A stretch of DNA of 64,000 bases from Stictocephala bisonia (taxonomy: Eukaryota > Arthropoda > Insecta > Hemiptera > Membracidae). The translations under genes were made by a program, and so were the position numbers. The stretch lies in the NCBI GenBank assembly GCA_035578905.1, contig JAQJVL010000004.1, positions 587,501 to 651,500 on the forward strand. Direction: 5' to 3'. Positions 35,991 to 47,862 of this stretch are shown one piece after another. The number at the start of each line of letters is the position of its first letter. Position 1 is the stretch's first letter. The notes beneath the pieces were generated by a model that did no database searches, was not told the DNA's origin, and worked only from the letters and a program-made list of their open reading frames with translations.

Positions 35991-38572
35991 TTAATGAAAA
36001 GATAACAGAGTTTTCCCTTTTAGTATCTGTACAAACCCGCCTACTTCTATTAATTTATTGAACTTGACATTTATAATTATTATAATACATTCAAAACAAG
36101 AAAATGTATTAATTTGCAAATCATATATATGTAGCATTATTTCTAAATTTTTTTTTTTTTTTTTTTCAAAAATGTCTAACATATGAAGAGTTGTCTTGCA
36201 ATGGATAATAGTTTGTAAATAATACTTTTAAAATATTTACTTATGAAATACATTGCAACTAGAGCGTTATAAGTAATGAAATGGTCGTTTAAAGTGTTGG
36301 TAGAGTAAATACAGTACGTATCTCAAATGTAAGAGATAGTAATAAATAGTTGTTTGTTTATATCAATGGCATTTAAATAGGTTTTTGTATTTCAAAGTAA
36401 CATTGTATATTTGCATAAAATAAAACGTTTTCCTATTTAAGACTACTATCTCAAATGGAGACGTATAATTATGAGAAGAAAACTATAAATCGATATAAAT
36501 AACACTAAAAGGTATCAATAAAATTTGACTAATTAATGAGTTCTTGTATGTGTGTTAACAAGTTCGATATAAAATGTTGAATGAATGTCCATAGTATTGG
36601 TAGGTATAATGTAGTAGTTGATATCACTAATAAAATGTACATCAAATTGTTATTTTCATAATTTCCTTCCATCATGACAAATGCCACGTAATGTTTTATT
36701 AAACGAGTCCCTAGTTTTTTTCTGGATAAATAAATAATATTTCTAAGCCAACATAGCAGAATGTCTAGTTTAAAAAAAAATAAATAAAGCCGGTAGTTTT
36801 TTTATTTTATTCAGTTCTTTTTTCCAAGCAAGTATCCTTAATTTCATATAAAACACAAATAGGACATAAATTTATTTTATTTTTAGTCTAGATATTCACA
36901 CGACATTGCAGATTTTCAAATACTTAAATTCAGAACTGTAGAAATGATCCTTACAACAATTATAAACATAACAAAGTAGCTATTAAAACTGTCTCATTAT
37001 CTATATATATATGTATATATATATATATATCATATAATATTTTAGGATGTAATAAAATTAAACTGAGTACCCTTATATTATTTTTATTAAAAATTCATTA
37101 TACAACATGTTTCGACTTTCTGGTCATTTTCTAGTATAAATTAAATAAGTTGAGTATATAATAATTTTTAAAATAAAATTGTAAAACATGTGGTTTTTGT
37201 AAATATTGATGATATATATATATCATATAAATATTTATTGATGATTCCTCAACTCACGTAACCCCTAAGCACGCAACTCTTAAGAGTGTCAATATACACG
37301 TCTAAACAAACAACTACGAGATACTCACCCACTCCCACCCACCAAACCAAGAAGCCTTGTCCAACTAGCTTCTCAAAAGTTTCACAACTGATAAAGGTTT
37401 TAGTAATTCTATTTCTGTTTAGTTTGTAACTGTCGAAGCAGCAGGACCTCTATACAAAACTCTTGGGGTATATGTAGTGGGCAGTAGTATACGATCGGTC
37501 ATAAATTACTTAAAGAATCTCAAATACCAGAAAGCAGGAAAAGTGTAAATTCCAAGTATCAATCTGAACAAATACAAAAATAAATAATTCTATTTGTCGT
37601 AACAGTCAACTTGTCGTAATTTAATACTTTATAAAAGTATCAACTATTGGATAAAAAATACAAAAACATAAAACAATCGTTAGTGGAAACACAATTGGAT
37701 GTTGATGTATGTATGGACGAAATCTAGAACTTTAAAGGGTCAAAGTCCTTTAGCTGCCCCACAAACTGTATGGGAAAATATTAGTGGAAAGTAAAAAAAT
37801 ATCTAACCTGACCTAACCTAAACTTCTCTAACCTAACCTATCATACAATTCAGCGTACGTGTAGTAGAGAAATCAGCGAGGAGTATAAGAATAAGGCATT
37901 GCTAATATTTATAGAAGCCTTTCTTTTCTTCCAAATAACAGATCACCTAAGTAATGGTAACTATTGCAATAAAAATAGTTTGATTTTGGAGGGAGGGGTA
38001 GTTAAAGGATTTTGACATCTTTAATGATTTAGTAATTTACTTTTACTTTCAATGGTGAAAGTACATAATATATTTGTCTAACCTCTTATTACGCAACAAA
38101 ATCAGAATATATTACAACTGTTTTAAATGTCTCATAAATCTCGTTGCATCATGAATCATTACAAAGGTCATTTATTTATTATAACCCTAAATATATTATT
38201 ATGTTGTTATTCTACCTTGATTGGCATAATGAAGTACAAATTGTACGCACCTGTCTTTCTACTTTGCATATTGATAGCTTCGCTAACTTTTTGGTGTCAT
38301 CGAAGTCAGTTAAGTTTATTACTTAAATACACAGTTCACTTGACCCTTTTTAGATACTTACAGCATAGTTGACATTCATATTGTCTTCCCTTCATCGTCA
38401 CACATATAACAACTTTCAGTCATATTTTTAATTAACAATTAATTAACACTTTGTGCACAAACTCAATTGTCTAACAGTCAATCACAAAATTACTTGTAAA
38501 TAGAAAACGAATAAACACTGAATTCATATAGACGAAGTTTGAGGTTATGTAACTTGCCTGTGAATACTAGAC
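35991..38572. other. block B, AT-rich, no supported gene
   Basis: It holds T-rich runs near 36149-36166, a TA microsatellite at 37003-37030, and CCTAA-like units at 37801-37842. An anchor to block A lies at 36236-36310. At 37105-37132 ACAACATGTTTCGACTTTCT resembles a motif near the ends of some Penelope or CR1 elements, but nothing else supports that. The 81-codon frame at 38127-38372 has a true ATG and two hydrophobic stretches but AT-typical codons; a small membrane protein is possible but unsupported. Confidence 0.5.
37801..37842. repeat. degenerate CCTAA (TTAGG complement) run
   Basis: About six CCTAA or CCTGA words occur in 42 bp (CTAACCTGACCTAACCTAAA, then CTCTAACCTAACCTA). This is the insect telomere motif, but too short and degenerate to be a telomere; it is an interstitial remnant or chance. 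Confidence 0.45.
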
Positions 38573-39185
38573 ACAGCTACCGCGGCGCTTCTCTCGTCAA
38601 GCGGCTACACGTGAAAACACTCAGCTGATGGGACTCCGTCCACGTCATCTGCAACCAAGGGTTTATTGTTACTGATCAAATCGGAATTGATGTGATATTC
38701 CAGATTTGACTAGGGTGAAACTTACTTTTTAAAAATCATCTTCCTCAAATGGTGAAGTTCTTTGAAAGTGCAGGGATTACTTCATCCTAAAATCCTCACA
38801 GACCACCCCCTCCCCAGCTCAAAACATCGGCACTCTCTACTTAAATGATCGTGTGATTCTCCCGAATTGAACCGTGCTAACTAAAGTACCCCATAAAATA
38901 AAAATACAATGGATATTTGGATTTTTACAAACTGCGCAAATATCAATTTGCAATGTATTAACATATTTACTAAATAGTATTGTTGTTTTTCAATTATAAG
39001 TTTCGTAACAGTCCTGTGGTCAGTTCAACATGCCCTGCTCTTTCATCATCGGTTTGAACTGTACATTAATTAACAGCCCTTGCCAATACTAAATTAAATG
39101 TGGTTTGTTTATGCCCATGGGGATGTTTCACATCTCGTTTAATCCCCTTATTAAAAATTAATAGTCGAATAGTGACTTGAATTGA
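38573..39185. other. conserved stretches at the right end of block B
   Basis: 38578-38650, 38966-39042 and 39086-39184 match block A at 19670-19745, 20482-20560 and 20857-20955 at high identity. The last includes TTTATGCCCATGGGGATGTT. No conserved frame. Confidence 0.75.
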
Positions 39186-40903
39186 CATCATGGCCTATGA
39201 CGTAATCACCATCATTAAAGAGTGTAAAGTTCCATAACATAACAACATTGTCAATAACTTTGGGTCGTCAGTAAAGAACGTGGTAGACATGTTATAATCA
39301 ATAAATACATTTAAGTAGAAACTTAACTCAAGAAATAATAGTAACAATACTAAACACTTTTTTTAAGATTAAAAGAAATTCTTATGAATTTTTATTCAGT
39401 CCCAGGAAGCACTTCTGAAAAGAAACTATAATACAACTTACTAACCAATTATTGTTATAATTAAAAACCCTGCAAGAATCCTTCTATGAAATTGTAATGT
39501 TTGTTATAGTTACATCTTTACTTTAGATAGAGTTTTGTTACAAATAAAATATGATGTCTTTAAATGCGTACATTTCTCATGAGCCAGTAATTGTTATACA
39601 TCCTTCCTTATACAGTACATATATTACTAAAGAATTTTAAGGAAAAAGAATAAAGAAAGGTGTCACCGATAAGTTAATTAGATCTTATAAGTACTAGGGG
39701 ACATATTCCGTTTAGTGGTTAGTCGTTATTCGTATGATTGGCGTGTATTTTCCCGTCGTACGAGCTTCAACCAGTCAAACGCCCATGCCCGGATCGAGGA
39801 ACTCATAGATGCTTATTTTCCCGGATCTACGCTCCTCCTCCTCTTCCTGCTCGCAGAGACTTGGGGGACACGGGTTAGGGGCGAGGTTGAAGTTAGGACA
39901 TTAAGCTACGTAGTTTTTTCAAGGATCACCTTGAACTTTTTGCATATTCGTAAGAAATAGGACGCCCATAAAAATATAAATAACATCAACAATATAATAA
40001 GCTGCAAAATAAGGATTTCTTATTTATTTGGTAAACTTGTATTACAGTTGAAAAACTGACATCACTGAAAAAAAACTTATTTTGAACCATTTGAGAAAAT
40101 TTCCAAAATGTATAAGAAGGCAAGACAATGTATGAATCACTTAAATAAATATAATATAATAAGACCTATTCTAAGCAAACCAATGTTCATTCTCTGTTGT
40201 TTCTTTGACAGTTCCTAATGTTTAATAACTGTAAGATCCTTCCGGCTTATCCTAAGAATCAATTTTCTATTATGTTTGCCTATTGCGGTATTTAGCGAAT
40301 TTCAAAAGAGTAGATACATTTCCACAATTAGCGAATTGCAAATGACCTATTAAAGTATTGATTTTTTTTCCGGTAAGTGTACAAATATATAATATTCATA
40401 TATAAAAATATATTCTAATTGTATATTTTTACAAACATAGATATTTAGTTAACGTATTGAGCAATGAGTAATACTATAATAGATCAATGAACGATTTTTT
40501 TTTTTTTAACTAACAAGTTTATTTTTTACCACTTTTGCCCAAGTATTTAATAAAAGAACAAGATTGTTACAGTTGGTAGTTTACAGTTAAAACGCTCCTA
40601 AGAGATCTGAAATCATATTTTTCCTTTCATTTACTAACATTTATTTATTCATATTAGTCATTGTACTATCTAGCACAGTTGATTATATTTCATCGTTTAT
40701 AACGACTCTTAACTAAACTCAATAAGATTAGAGAAGATACGCTCAGTGGCATTTCTCTTATTAACTAAAAACGCATGTTTTATAACAGTGTAATGGCGTA
40801 GAATAATGCACATAGCAGGATGTATCTTCTTTAATAACAATTTTGTTATGAACCCCAGAATTCACTTTACAATGTCAAAGAGTTGTAGCCTATATGACAA
40901 ACC
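39186..40903. other. AT-rich DNA with one GC-richer stretch, no supported gene
   Basis: 39715-39960 is GC-richer than its surroundings and open for 81 codons, but the frame begins at GTG and has no recognisable domain. It contains a weak A-box-like TAGTGGTTAGTCG and a GGATCGAGGAAC, so a decayed tRNA-derived element is one alternative. Confidence 0.45.
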
Positions 40904-40940
40904 AGGGGTGGGATGGTGGGGGTGAGGGGTATGTGAGGGG
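40904..40940 (+). other. G-quadruplex motif
   Basis: The plus strand has five runs of three to five G separated by 1-7 bases (GGGGTGGGATGGTGGGGG, then TGAGGGG and TATGTGAGGGG). It is isolated in AT-rich DNA. Confidence 0.7.
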
Positions 40941-41514
40941 TTATATGTGCTCTTTTATAAGATAAGTTGGTTGAGGTATACATTTATACGTTCTTCAAAA
41001 GTATCGGTAGTCCCTTAAAACAACGATAAATTACGGTGCAAAATATTATACTCACATATAATGTTTTAGTCAACCTAAGTACCATGTTATGAGTAATTAT
41101 CAATAAAAAAAAAATAAAAATTAAACTTTTGAAAACCTCCCAACGATTATGAATCTTACGTATTCCTACACAAATGTTGGCGTTACTTGTGTAACAACTA
41201 ACAGAACTAATTTCACCAAACAGAAACCCCGCCTTCAAGGTACCCGCAAGAGTGAGTAGTGTCTTGTTTCTATAGCCAACAGTACAACTCTAAAGGCCCA
41301 CCACTCTTGAACAGTAAGATTTTTATGGGATTAAATTTATTTTTTTTTTTTTTTGCGTCTACTGAAATTAATGATTACTATTATTCATTCATTATGCATC
41401 ATTAAGATGATGATCGTCAAGATATGGGGGAATATGAAGGGTGAATGAGTGTAATGAACGAGTGTAGTCATTGTCACTTACTAAGGTTGACTGTTCCTCA
41501 GAAAGAGCTATTGT
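40941..41514. other. AT-rich unique DNA, no supported gene
   Basis: The 84-codon minus-strand frame at 40984-41238 has no recognisable domain and matches no conserved island. A long T-rich run lies at 41338-41354. Confidence 0.5.
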
Positions 41515-41700
41515 TAATAGTCCAATTACCAGAGGAGTTGCCGCAGCTAAGAGGCTACGGGTTCGATTCCCGGTGTGACCATAACAGTTGTTACCCCTGT
41601 GTCACTCCCATGGTTTGGAAGTCATGTTGGAAGTCTAATGATCCTACAAAACAAAAATGAGCTCGTCAAGCGTGCGAGGGGAACTGTGTCTTAATTTGGC
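41515..41700 (+). mobile_element. tRNA-derived SINE fragment
   Basis: GGGTTCGATTCCCGGTGTGA at about 41550-41569 is a textbook RNA polymerase III B box, preceded by a tRNA-like stretch (GCTAAGAGGCTAC). It is followed by a non-tRNA body (GTGTCACTCCCATGG). The 71-codon frame across it is not a gene. No clear A-tail or target duplication is visible, so it is probably truncated or old. Confidence 0.65.
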
Positions 41701-44039
41701 ATCTCTCCTCACTAAAACCATTATAACATTTAACCATTACCAATTAGCTCTTTTTATATTATTAATACTCTTATAAAGTATAAAGGTCGTTGATAAATTT
41801 AATTTTTAAATTAGCTAAGATACACATAATCAAAAATATAACTCTTTAAAATAGGATTTTCCAGTTAATTACGTACAATAAACAGGGCTACTTAATTTCT
41901 TATATTTATAGTTTTCCTGTATATTATAGTGTCCCTAATCAACGCTTGATTACTCTTTTCTTTTAAAAGAATCCCTAGAAGTTACTTTTAAGTAGTCACC
42001 CAATACTGAGGGCCCGCTTAAAGTTGGCTTCACTAAGCCTTTGACAACCAAAGTTGGAAATGTTTTCGCTTCTAAATGTTTTGACAGTAAATTGAAATGT
42101 AAGTTGTTGATTATTTATTGCTTTTCTATTATTGTTATTGTACTTTTATTTCTCAACATTTCTAATCTTTCTTCTTTCTTTTTATTCAACATTTTACTTG
42201 ATTTAAGTCCATAAAATAATATTAATTTGTAAATTATTAAATAGCAAACTATATTATTTGGTATTTAATAAAAATTTAATCTTTAAGTTTTATAATAAAA
42301 TTAAATGTTATTATTTAGTTCAGGAGTTAAAGCCTTGGGCTTTTCATACATGTCATAAATCGTAAAAATAGTTTGATAAGAGATATCTTATAAAACAACT
42401 GCGGTATTCCAAATGTGTAAGTTATTGTATTTGTTATTATAAATTAAAAAGGTTCAAGGAAATTAAAATTTGGTATTTTATAAATATTTATAAATTATAT
42501 AAACCATAAGTTGAAAATGGTATCTTAAAATTTGTGAACTATAGTAAAATTATTTTAGAATAAAAATGTAAAAATATGTTATTTGAATTTGAGCTTAAGC
42601 TTATAAGTACTATTACACCTTAAAATTAACCCGAATATTTATGAAATTTCATATTAAGGTTATTTTAAAAACATAAACAAAACTTACATATGTTTTCCTA
42701 TGTAATTAATTGCTACAGTGTATTGTGATTTGTAACCTTTTATAAAAATAAAAGGTTACGAATCACAATACATTTTAGCAATTAATTAGCATTAAAATAT
42801 TATATTCACTGTGGAAATATTTAAAACCATCTTTTCCATGCTGGACTGGATGGCTAGATTTAATGAATCTGTAATGTCTACATTGAATATTCATATTGTT
42901 GAGTTTGCGGAGTGTAGTCGTGGTCTGCATCAATGCTGTAGAAGTATGTTCATTGTTGTGAAATATAACCATTGTACAAATACTCTAAAGCTCTTGGTGA
43001 TTGACTTAAATTGAAATATTAAATCTTAAACTTGATTAGGAATTGTTAAAATAAAATGATATTTTATATACGCACTTCCCGTGGGAGATTAAATCAATGT
43101 GAGAGGTTTGAATCAATCATTGGGATCGGGGCCAATTAACGGACGCAATGAAATAGATAATCTGATATGTTTATTTAATAATATGGTAGAAACCTCTACC
43201 CACTTATTACTACTACCTTAAATATACATCTGATTAAAGACATGACTCGTACACTAACATATTTCATAAAGTATGCAATTTAATCTAGGTTATTCTTTAA
43301 TAGACAAGTGAGTATCCAAAGTATTTTTAAAGTATTCAAAGCAACTGATCTAATATATAATCTTCTAGTAAATAATAATTTTAGAGAGAAAGAACTGGTC
43401 AGATTTAAATTTCTTTATCGCCTTTAATAAGGTTATATTAAAATTATAAATGTTTACACAGATCTGGTCTGACTCTTTTAAAAAATATTAGTTATAATTA
43501 AATGCAAGACAAATCATTATATTCAGTAAAATTAAATCAACAGGGGCTTAACATAATCCAATAAAATTCCCTCTTGAATAAAATACACTGGATGTACTTC
43601 TTTAAATCAAATCCATTGTTGATATACATATTAGATGAACAAACTATTTATTATTTAAGTCCCCTTCAATATTATCAGGTATTCCGGTACTTAGCCCTTG
43701 TAGATAATTGTATATAGTATAATATAATCCCCTTAAGATACGAGTTTGTTCATTTCTCTTACTACGCAATAGACAATGGAAATATATTTACAATTTTTTG
43801 TGTAGTAATCCTCAATAAAATCAGCTTTAAATTATATAGTTATACTTTATTATTATTCTATTATTTTTATATACACAAACTTATATTTATTTAAAAATTA
43901 TACGTCACTTTTACTTTATTTATAAATTGTTTATGGATAGTTATTTAATCAAATTCTAGCAGGGGGAACAGTGAGATTTTCTGATTTTTCCCTTACATAT
44001 TTAATTGGCTTAGACATACCCCAATTACATTGTTTTCTC
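41701..44039. other. AT-rich unique DNA, no supported gene
   Basis: Apart from the hairpin at 42702-42790, no repeat or RNA gene is recognised. Frames at 42775-42972 (minus) and 42811-43014 (plus) overlap each other on opposite strands and have no domain. Confidence 0.55.
42702..42790. repeat. long hairpin with ~41-bp arms and a 6-base loop
   Basis: The left arm is 42702-42742 and the right arm 42749-42790. The inner 24 bp pair perfectly except for one position that is a G-U wobble in RNA (TGATTTGTAACCTTTTA against TAAAAGGTTACGAATCA). The outer part (ATTAATTGCTA...) pairs with a few mismatches. The size suits a small-RNA precursor, but a palindromic mobile-element remnant is equally possible. 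Confidence 0.85.
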
Positions 44040-44790
44040 TCCCCTCGAGGGGTTTAGCTTCCGTCGGGCCGTCAGCGAAGATGCACATATCTAGAGGCTT
44101 GAGGCAGTCCCCGTCGACCTCAAGTCTGTCCCAGCTATCCTCTTGGATCTTCGTACTTGATAGCGGACTAGGCTGATTCCTGAATAGTGGTTGTGGAGTA
44201 ATCGGTTCATGTCGAACCCTGAAGCTGGTGGTCAGGTCAGGCTGGCTGGCTCATCCCATTTAGTGTCGGCCGTTTGTAGAGTCTGACTGGCAGTAGATGA
44301 GACCTCCTTTGTACTTGGAGTGCCTCCTGGCTACCTAGACCTTTCGTCTGTGGCTCCTTAGACTTGACTGCCTCTCTAAAAACTCCCCAAGTCCTCCTTC
44401 AATCCTCTTTCCCTTTCCAAAATCATCCCTTCCATACAAGGTAATCCCCACCAATATCTCCATATCCAATCAGATTAGATAATCACCACACCCCCTGATT
44501 CCATTCGTCCGTGGAGTCCCCCACTGCTTGATCCAGTGTCAGCGGAAATGTTAATGGTCGCCTTTTGGTGAGTAGTCAATATTTGTTTAAATTGTTTAAA
44601 ACCTTTATGTCATCATTCCCACAGTTGTTGGAATCTGGAAACCAACCCTCAAGCGTTCACTATCATATTTCCTAACTCCGTGCCTGTCTCCTATAGATTG
44701 CATTGTTTCCATTATTTCCCAGAACATATCCTTGAAATCTAATCCATCTCTGTTAACTGTTAAAAGAATAAAGAAAGAAAGAAGGTAAAA
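44040..44790 (+). mobile_element. GC-rich retroelement-like fragment with AAAG-type tail (uncertain)
   Basis: 44040-44580 is markedly GC-richer than its surroundings and has abrupt edges. It starts near CCCCTCGAGGGGTTTAGCTT, which contains a perfect 14-bp palindrome, CCCCTCGAGGGG with flanks. All frames are interrupted by stops. A tail AAAAGAATAAAGAAAGAAAG at about 44761-44783 would suit the 3' end of a non-LTR retroelement on the plus strand. I cannot assign a family. Confidence 0.4.
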
Positions 44791-45433
44791 TACTTTACAG
44801 CACGTTTTAGTAACACGTAAAATGCACGTTAGTGCAGGTCATAATAACGAGGGAAATATTGTTTTATGACAACTTTTAGGGTACTTTTCTCAATATAAAT
44901 TACAACTTTTTTGATGTTCGTATTTCCTCTCTTGATCACAATTTAAAGTAACTTAGTATGAATTAATTGTTAGGAATACCCTCATATTTCAGACTTTCTG
45001 TATAATTTGTTTTAAGATTTATCTATATTTAATTCAAAAACATGATTGACTAACGGATCATAGTTTTTTCAGAAATATAAGGCTTTGGACCATCAAACTT
45101 GACACAAATACTCTTTACAAGTTGTAGATGAGTAGTTAAAAGTGATGTAAAAGTCCTGAGACAAGATAGGTAATAAATGTTACGATACCGGCCAATCAGA
45201 AGCTTTGTACAAATTGACATATGAGTTAGAAAGCTTAGGACGGTGAAACTTGACCTAAAGGGGTTATTTTGAACAATTTAAACGTGCAATTTGAAGAAAA
45301 ATAACAACATTAGAAATTATTTATATAAAAATATATACCATTCTGTACCCGTATGTTATGGCATTCATTCAATGCACTTCCAATAACATGTTTAGCCACT
45401 TACTTGATTGATAGCCAATTGATTAAGATATAA
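44791..45433. other. AT-rich unique DNA
   Basis: Nothing recognised on either strand. Confidence 0.55.
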
Positions 45434-45700
45434 CTCGTGAACAACATGGCTAGCACCCGTGATCAACATGGGCATCACCCGTGATCAACATGAGTAGCAC
45501 CCGTGATCAACATGGCTTGCACCCGTGATCAACATGGCTGGCACCCATGATAAACATGGCTAGCATCCGTGATCAACATGGCAGGCACCCGTGATCAACA
45601 TGGCTAGCATCCGTGTCACCATGACAGGCACCCGTGATCAACATGAGTATCACGCGTGATTAACTGGGTAGCACCCATGACCAACTTGGGTAGCAACTCA
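45434..45700. repeat. 22-bp minisatellite, about 12 units
   Basis: The unit is GTGATCAACATGGCTAGCAC followed by CC, with variants CATCCGTG, GGGCATCACC and ATGAGTAGC. The last two units are more diverged (GACCAACTTGGGTAGC). Confidence 0.93.
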
Positions 45701-46500
45701 TAATCTATTTGTTTAACCTAGAACAGAAGTTCAGGAACCTAGCTGCAGTAACAAACATTAAACCCCGTAGTAAATGTAAAGCATGGATACTTAGAGCTAG
45801 TACGTATGTAAGTCGAAATAGGAAGAATAATATTCAAAATTATTAAGAGTTTTTATTTGGAAACAAACACTCTCTACATCTAAACTTAAGATTAAGGCAC
45901 GTGTAATTTACTATACGTAAAAGTAAAAATCTTACGAAAATAAATAAATGAATATATTATTGGTAGTAGCCTATGAGTTTAGATCAAAAATTGTAAGTGA
46001 CAACTTTTCTTTAAACATTATCTTTAATATCATAAATATTCTTTTTATATTTAAAACATTATGTTTCCTGTCATCACACGTATAGAGATGGGGTTTTAGA
46101 CACTCCTAGTTAGCGTATCTATATACAAATAAATAAATGAATATATTTCCCCCCAAGTAAATAAATATATAAACAATAACTCGTATCATGTACAGATATT
46201 TCACAAAATAAAAGGCACATATTCGAATTTAAACACATACAAAAATATACATTTCTAAATAAATTCACAGACACGTTTAAAATATATTAAATATAGTTTC
46301 AAAAGTCTACTTACCTAAGCATACCGAACAATCTGAGCCCTAGACCCATCCTACAAAAACAGAAGTTTAATTCTGAGATTAACTCTATTATTTATTGGCT
46401 CTGTACAACGTACAGTAATCCGGTTAATTCCCTCCTTACACTTTATGAAGTAAAAAATTTCGAGTGGATATAAATTCAAAAATTATTCTAACTTCAATAA
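45701..46500. other. AT-rich unique DNA
   Basis: No gene or repeat recognised. AAATAAATGAATATAT occurs twice (45940-45958 and 46130-46146), which may be chance in this composition. Confidence 0.5.
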
Positions 46501-46966
46501 AGCTGGATTGACACGATATGAGTGTACTCGGTCCGATCGAGCTCGGATGTTGCGCGCGCATCACTCGGATGCCACTCGTAACGTGTAAACACGTGTTCCC
46601 AGTAACTTGGTCCGAATATACTCGGTAGGAGTGAAGTCGGACAGCCCTCTAATTATTCGTATACGAGTGATCTGAATTTTTTTTACGATTTCATTAAGTT
46701 TCCTTTACGTTATGTTTATGTTTTTCAAAAACTTTAGTCTAATGGTTGAAGTATAATGAGATAGCGTCTATACCTCTTCTCAATATCTTACCTGACATCA
46801 TTTTAAGAATACTAGATTTTATTTTATTTTATTCAAACAGACTACCATCAGTCCGAGCACAATCCGTCATGTCAACTCTGCCATCCGATCGCGTGTCCAA
46901 ATGCTCTTGGACGGAGTACCAAAATTTTACTCGATTCGGGTACACTCGTATCGTGTCAACCCAGCT
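46501..46966. mobile_element. MITE copy 2 (466 bp), TAA target site, PIF/Harbinger-like
   Basis: A perfect TAA duplication flanks it (46498-46500 and 46967-46969). The terminal inverted repeats are about 30 bp and start AGCTGGATTGACACGATATG on the left and AGCTGGGTTGACACGATACG on the right. The interior is the reverse complement of the 31940-32306 copy but longer, so copy 1 has internal deletions. A minus-strand-derived peptide resemblance between the two (MSTLPSDRVS in one, MSTLPSDRMS in the other) follows from DNA identity and does not prove coding. Confidence 0.93.
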
Positions 46967-46983
46967 TAATCAATATATATATA

Positions 46984-47492
46984 TTACTAGCTGAACGCGG
47001 TGGACGTTGTCTCGCCTTTCATTTTTCATTGACATACCAAAATAAAGTAATAAAAAGAATTATAGAAAAAACCATTATTTATTAAATGAGTGCAAGAGGG
47101 TAAACAATATTTTTGGTCTTCTTATTTGGTGTATAAATGTAAAGGTTTTTTGTAGTGTGTGCTACACTCTCAAGGTGAAATGTAGAACTACAATAAATCA
47201 AAACATATACAGTACTGTTGTTGTGAGAACTTCAATCTGCTTATGGCATGTGAAACTACATTAAACCACACAGTCATATGTTTTTTGTAAACAATTCAGA
47301 TTCTCCATTTGAATAATATGGGATCTTTAGGAGCCCGTGGGGCGGGACCCTGTGGACGGATCTACATCAAACTTCACAGAAACTATCTCGGGAGTATACA
47401 GGACAACATCCTAAAGTTTCATGGTGATCGGTTGGATGGTTTGGCAGCGCATAAACTTCAAATATACAAACATCCTCTTTTATAAATATAGG
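46984..47492. mobile_element. dispersed element of a type common in insect genomes (class uncertain)
   Basis: It begins TTACTAGCTGAACGCGGTGG after a short AT tract and ends AAACATCCTCTTTTATAAAT. It has internal TCATGGTGATCGGTTGGATG and a GC-richer block at 47330-47460. I recall this start-and-end pattern from many insect genomes, where its class (RTE-related or otherwise) is debated. No coding frame is present. Confidence 0.5.
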
Positions 47493-47504
47493 TTACTTGT
47501 TATT

Positions 47505-47600
47505 CGTTCCACAACAGGTTTCATAACAGTGTTGTGGTAGATCAAAATAATCCACATTTGCCATTATTGGTTTGAATGATAAATTAATTACCAATATTTC
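47505..47600. repeat. weak third relative of a block A/B conserved stretch
   Basis: GGTTTCATAACAGTGTTGTG, then CATTATTGGTTTGAATG and AAATTAATTA, aligns in order with 38998-39075 (GTTTCGTAACAGTCCTGTGG, ATCATCGGTTTGAACTG, CATTAATTA). Confidence 0.5.
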
Positions 47601-47862
47601 CTAGTATTCAATCAAATATGTCTTGTTGCAGCTCCACATGCTGTGGTAAATTCTGGATATTAAATATCAATTACGGCCTGGATATTAAATATCAATTGCC
47701 TATTTGAGCTTTAATATGATTTATTTATTTAGCAGAAAATTGACAAATATCATCATATTCGATGCAGTATCAACTGGTTAACATATTAAATATAAATTAT
47801 GTATATAAGCAATGGTTAAGTATTATACCAAGAAACAGTAAAGGTAACATTATATCGGTAAG

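Larger units (their letters stand above)
26930..39185. repeat. paralogous block B of the large duplicated segment (partner block A 9715-21590)
   Basis: Collinear with block A through at least twelve anchors (listed under block A). Compared with A, it lacks the TTAA transposon and the 32-bp array. It has gained a 36-bp minisatellite (27943-28452) and about 5 kb between 31150 and 36230 holding a TAA-flanked MITE, a LINE-like tail and a palindromic MITE complex. A short internal duplication is present: 27160-27290 resembles 28575-28745 (GCAGTATTTACTTTTAA). Confidence 0.9.

Noticed and set aside
37095..37140. Penelope- or CR1-like end motif
   Set aside because: Only a short resemblance from memory, with no neighbouring element sequence.
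38127..38372. 81-codon frame with true ATG and hydrophobic segments
   Set aside because: Codon and residue use match random AT-rich DNA, there is no domain, and a second overlapping frame is equally open.
39715..39960. 81-codon frame in GC-richer DNA
   Set aside because: It starts at GTG and shows no recognisable domain; a decayed repeat explains the composition as well.
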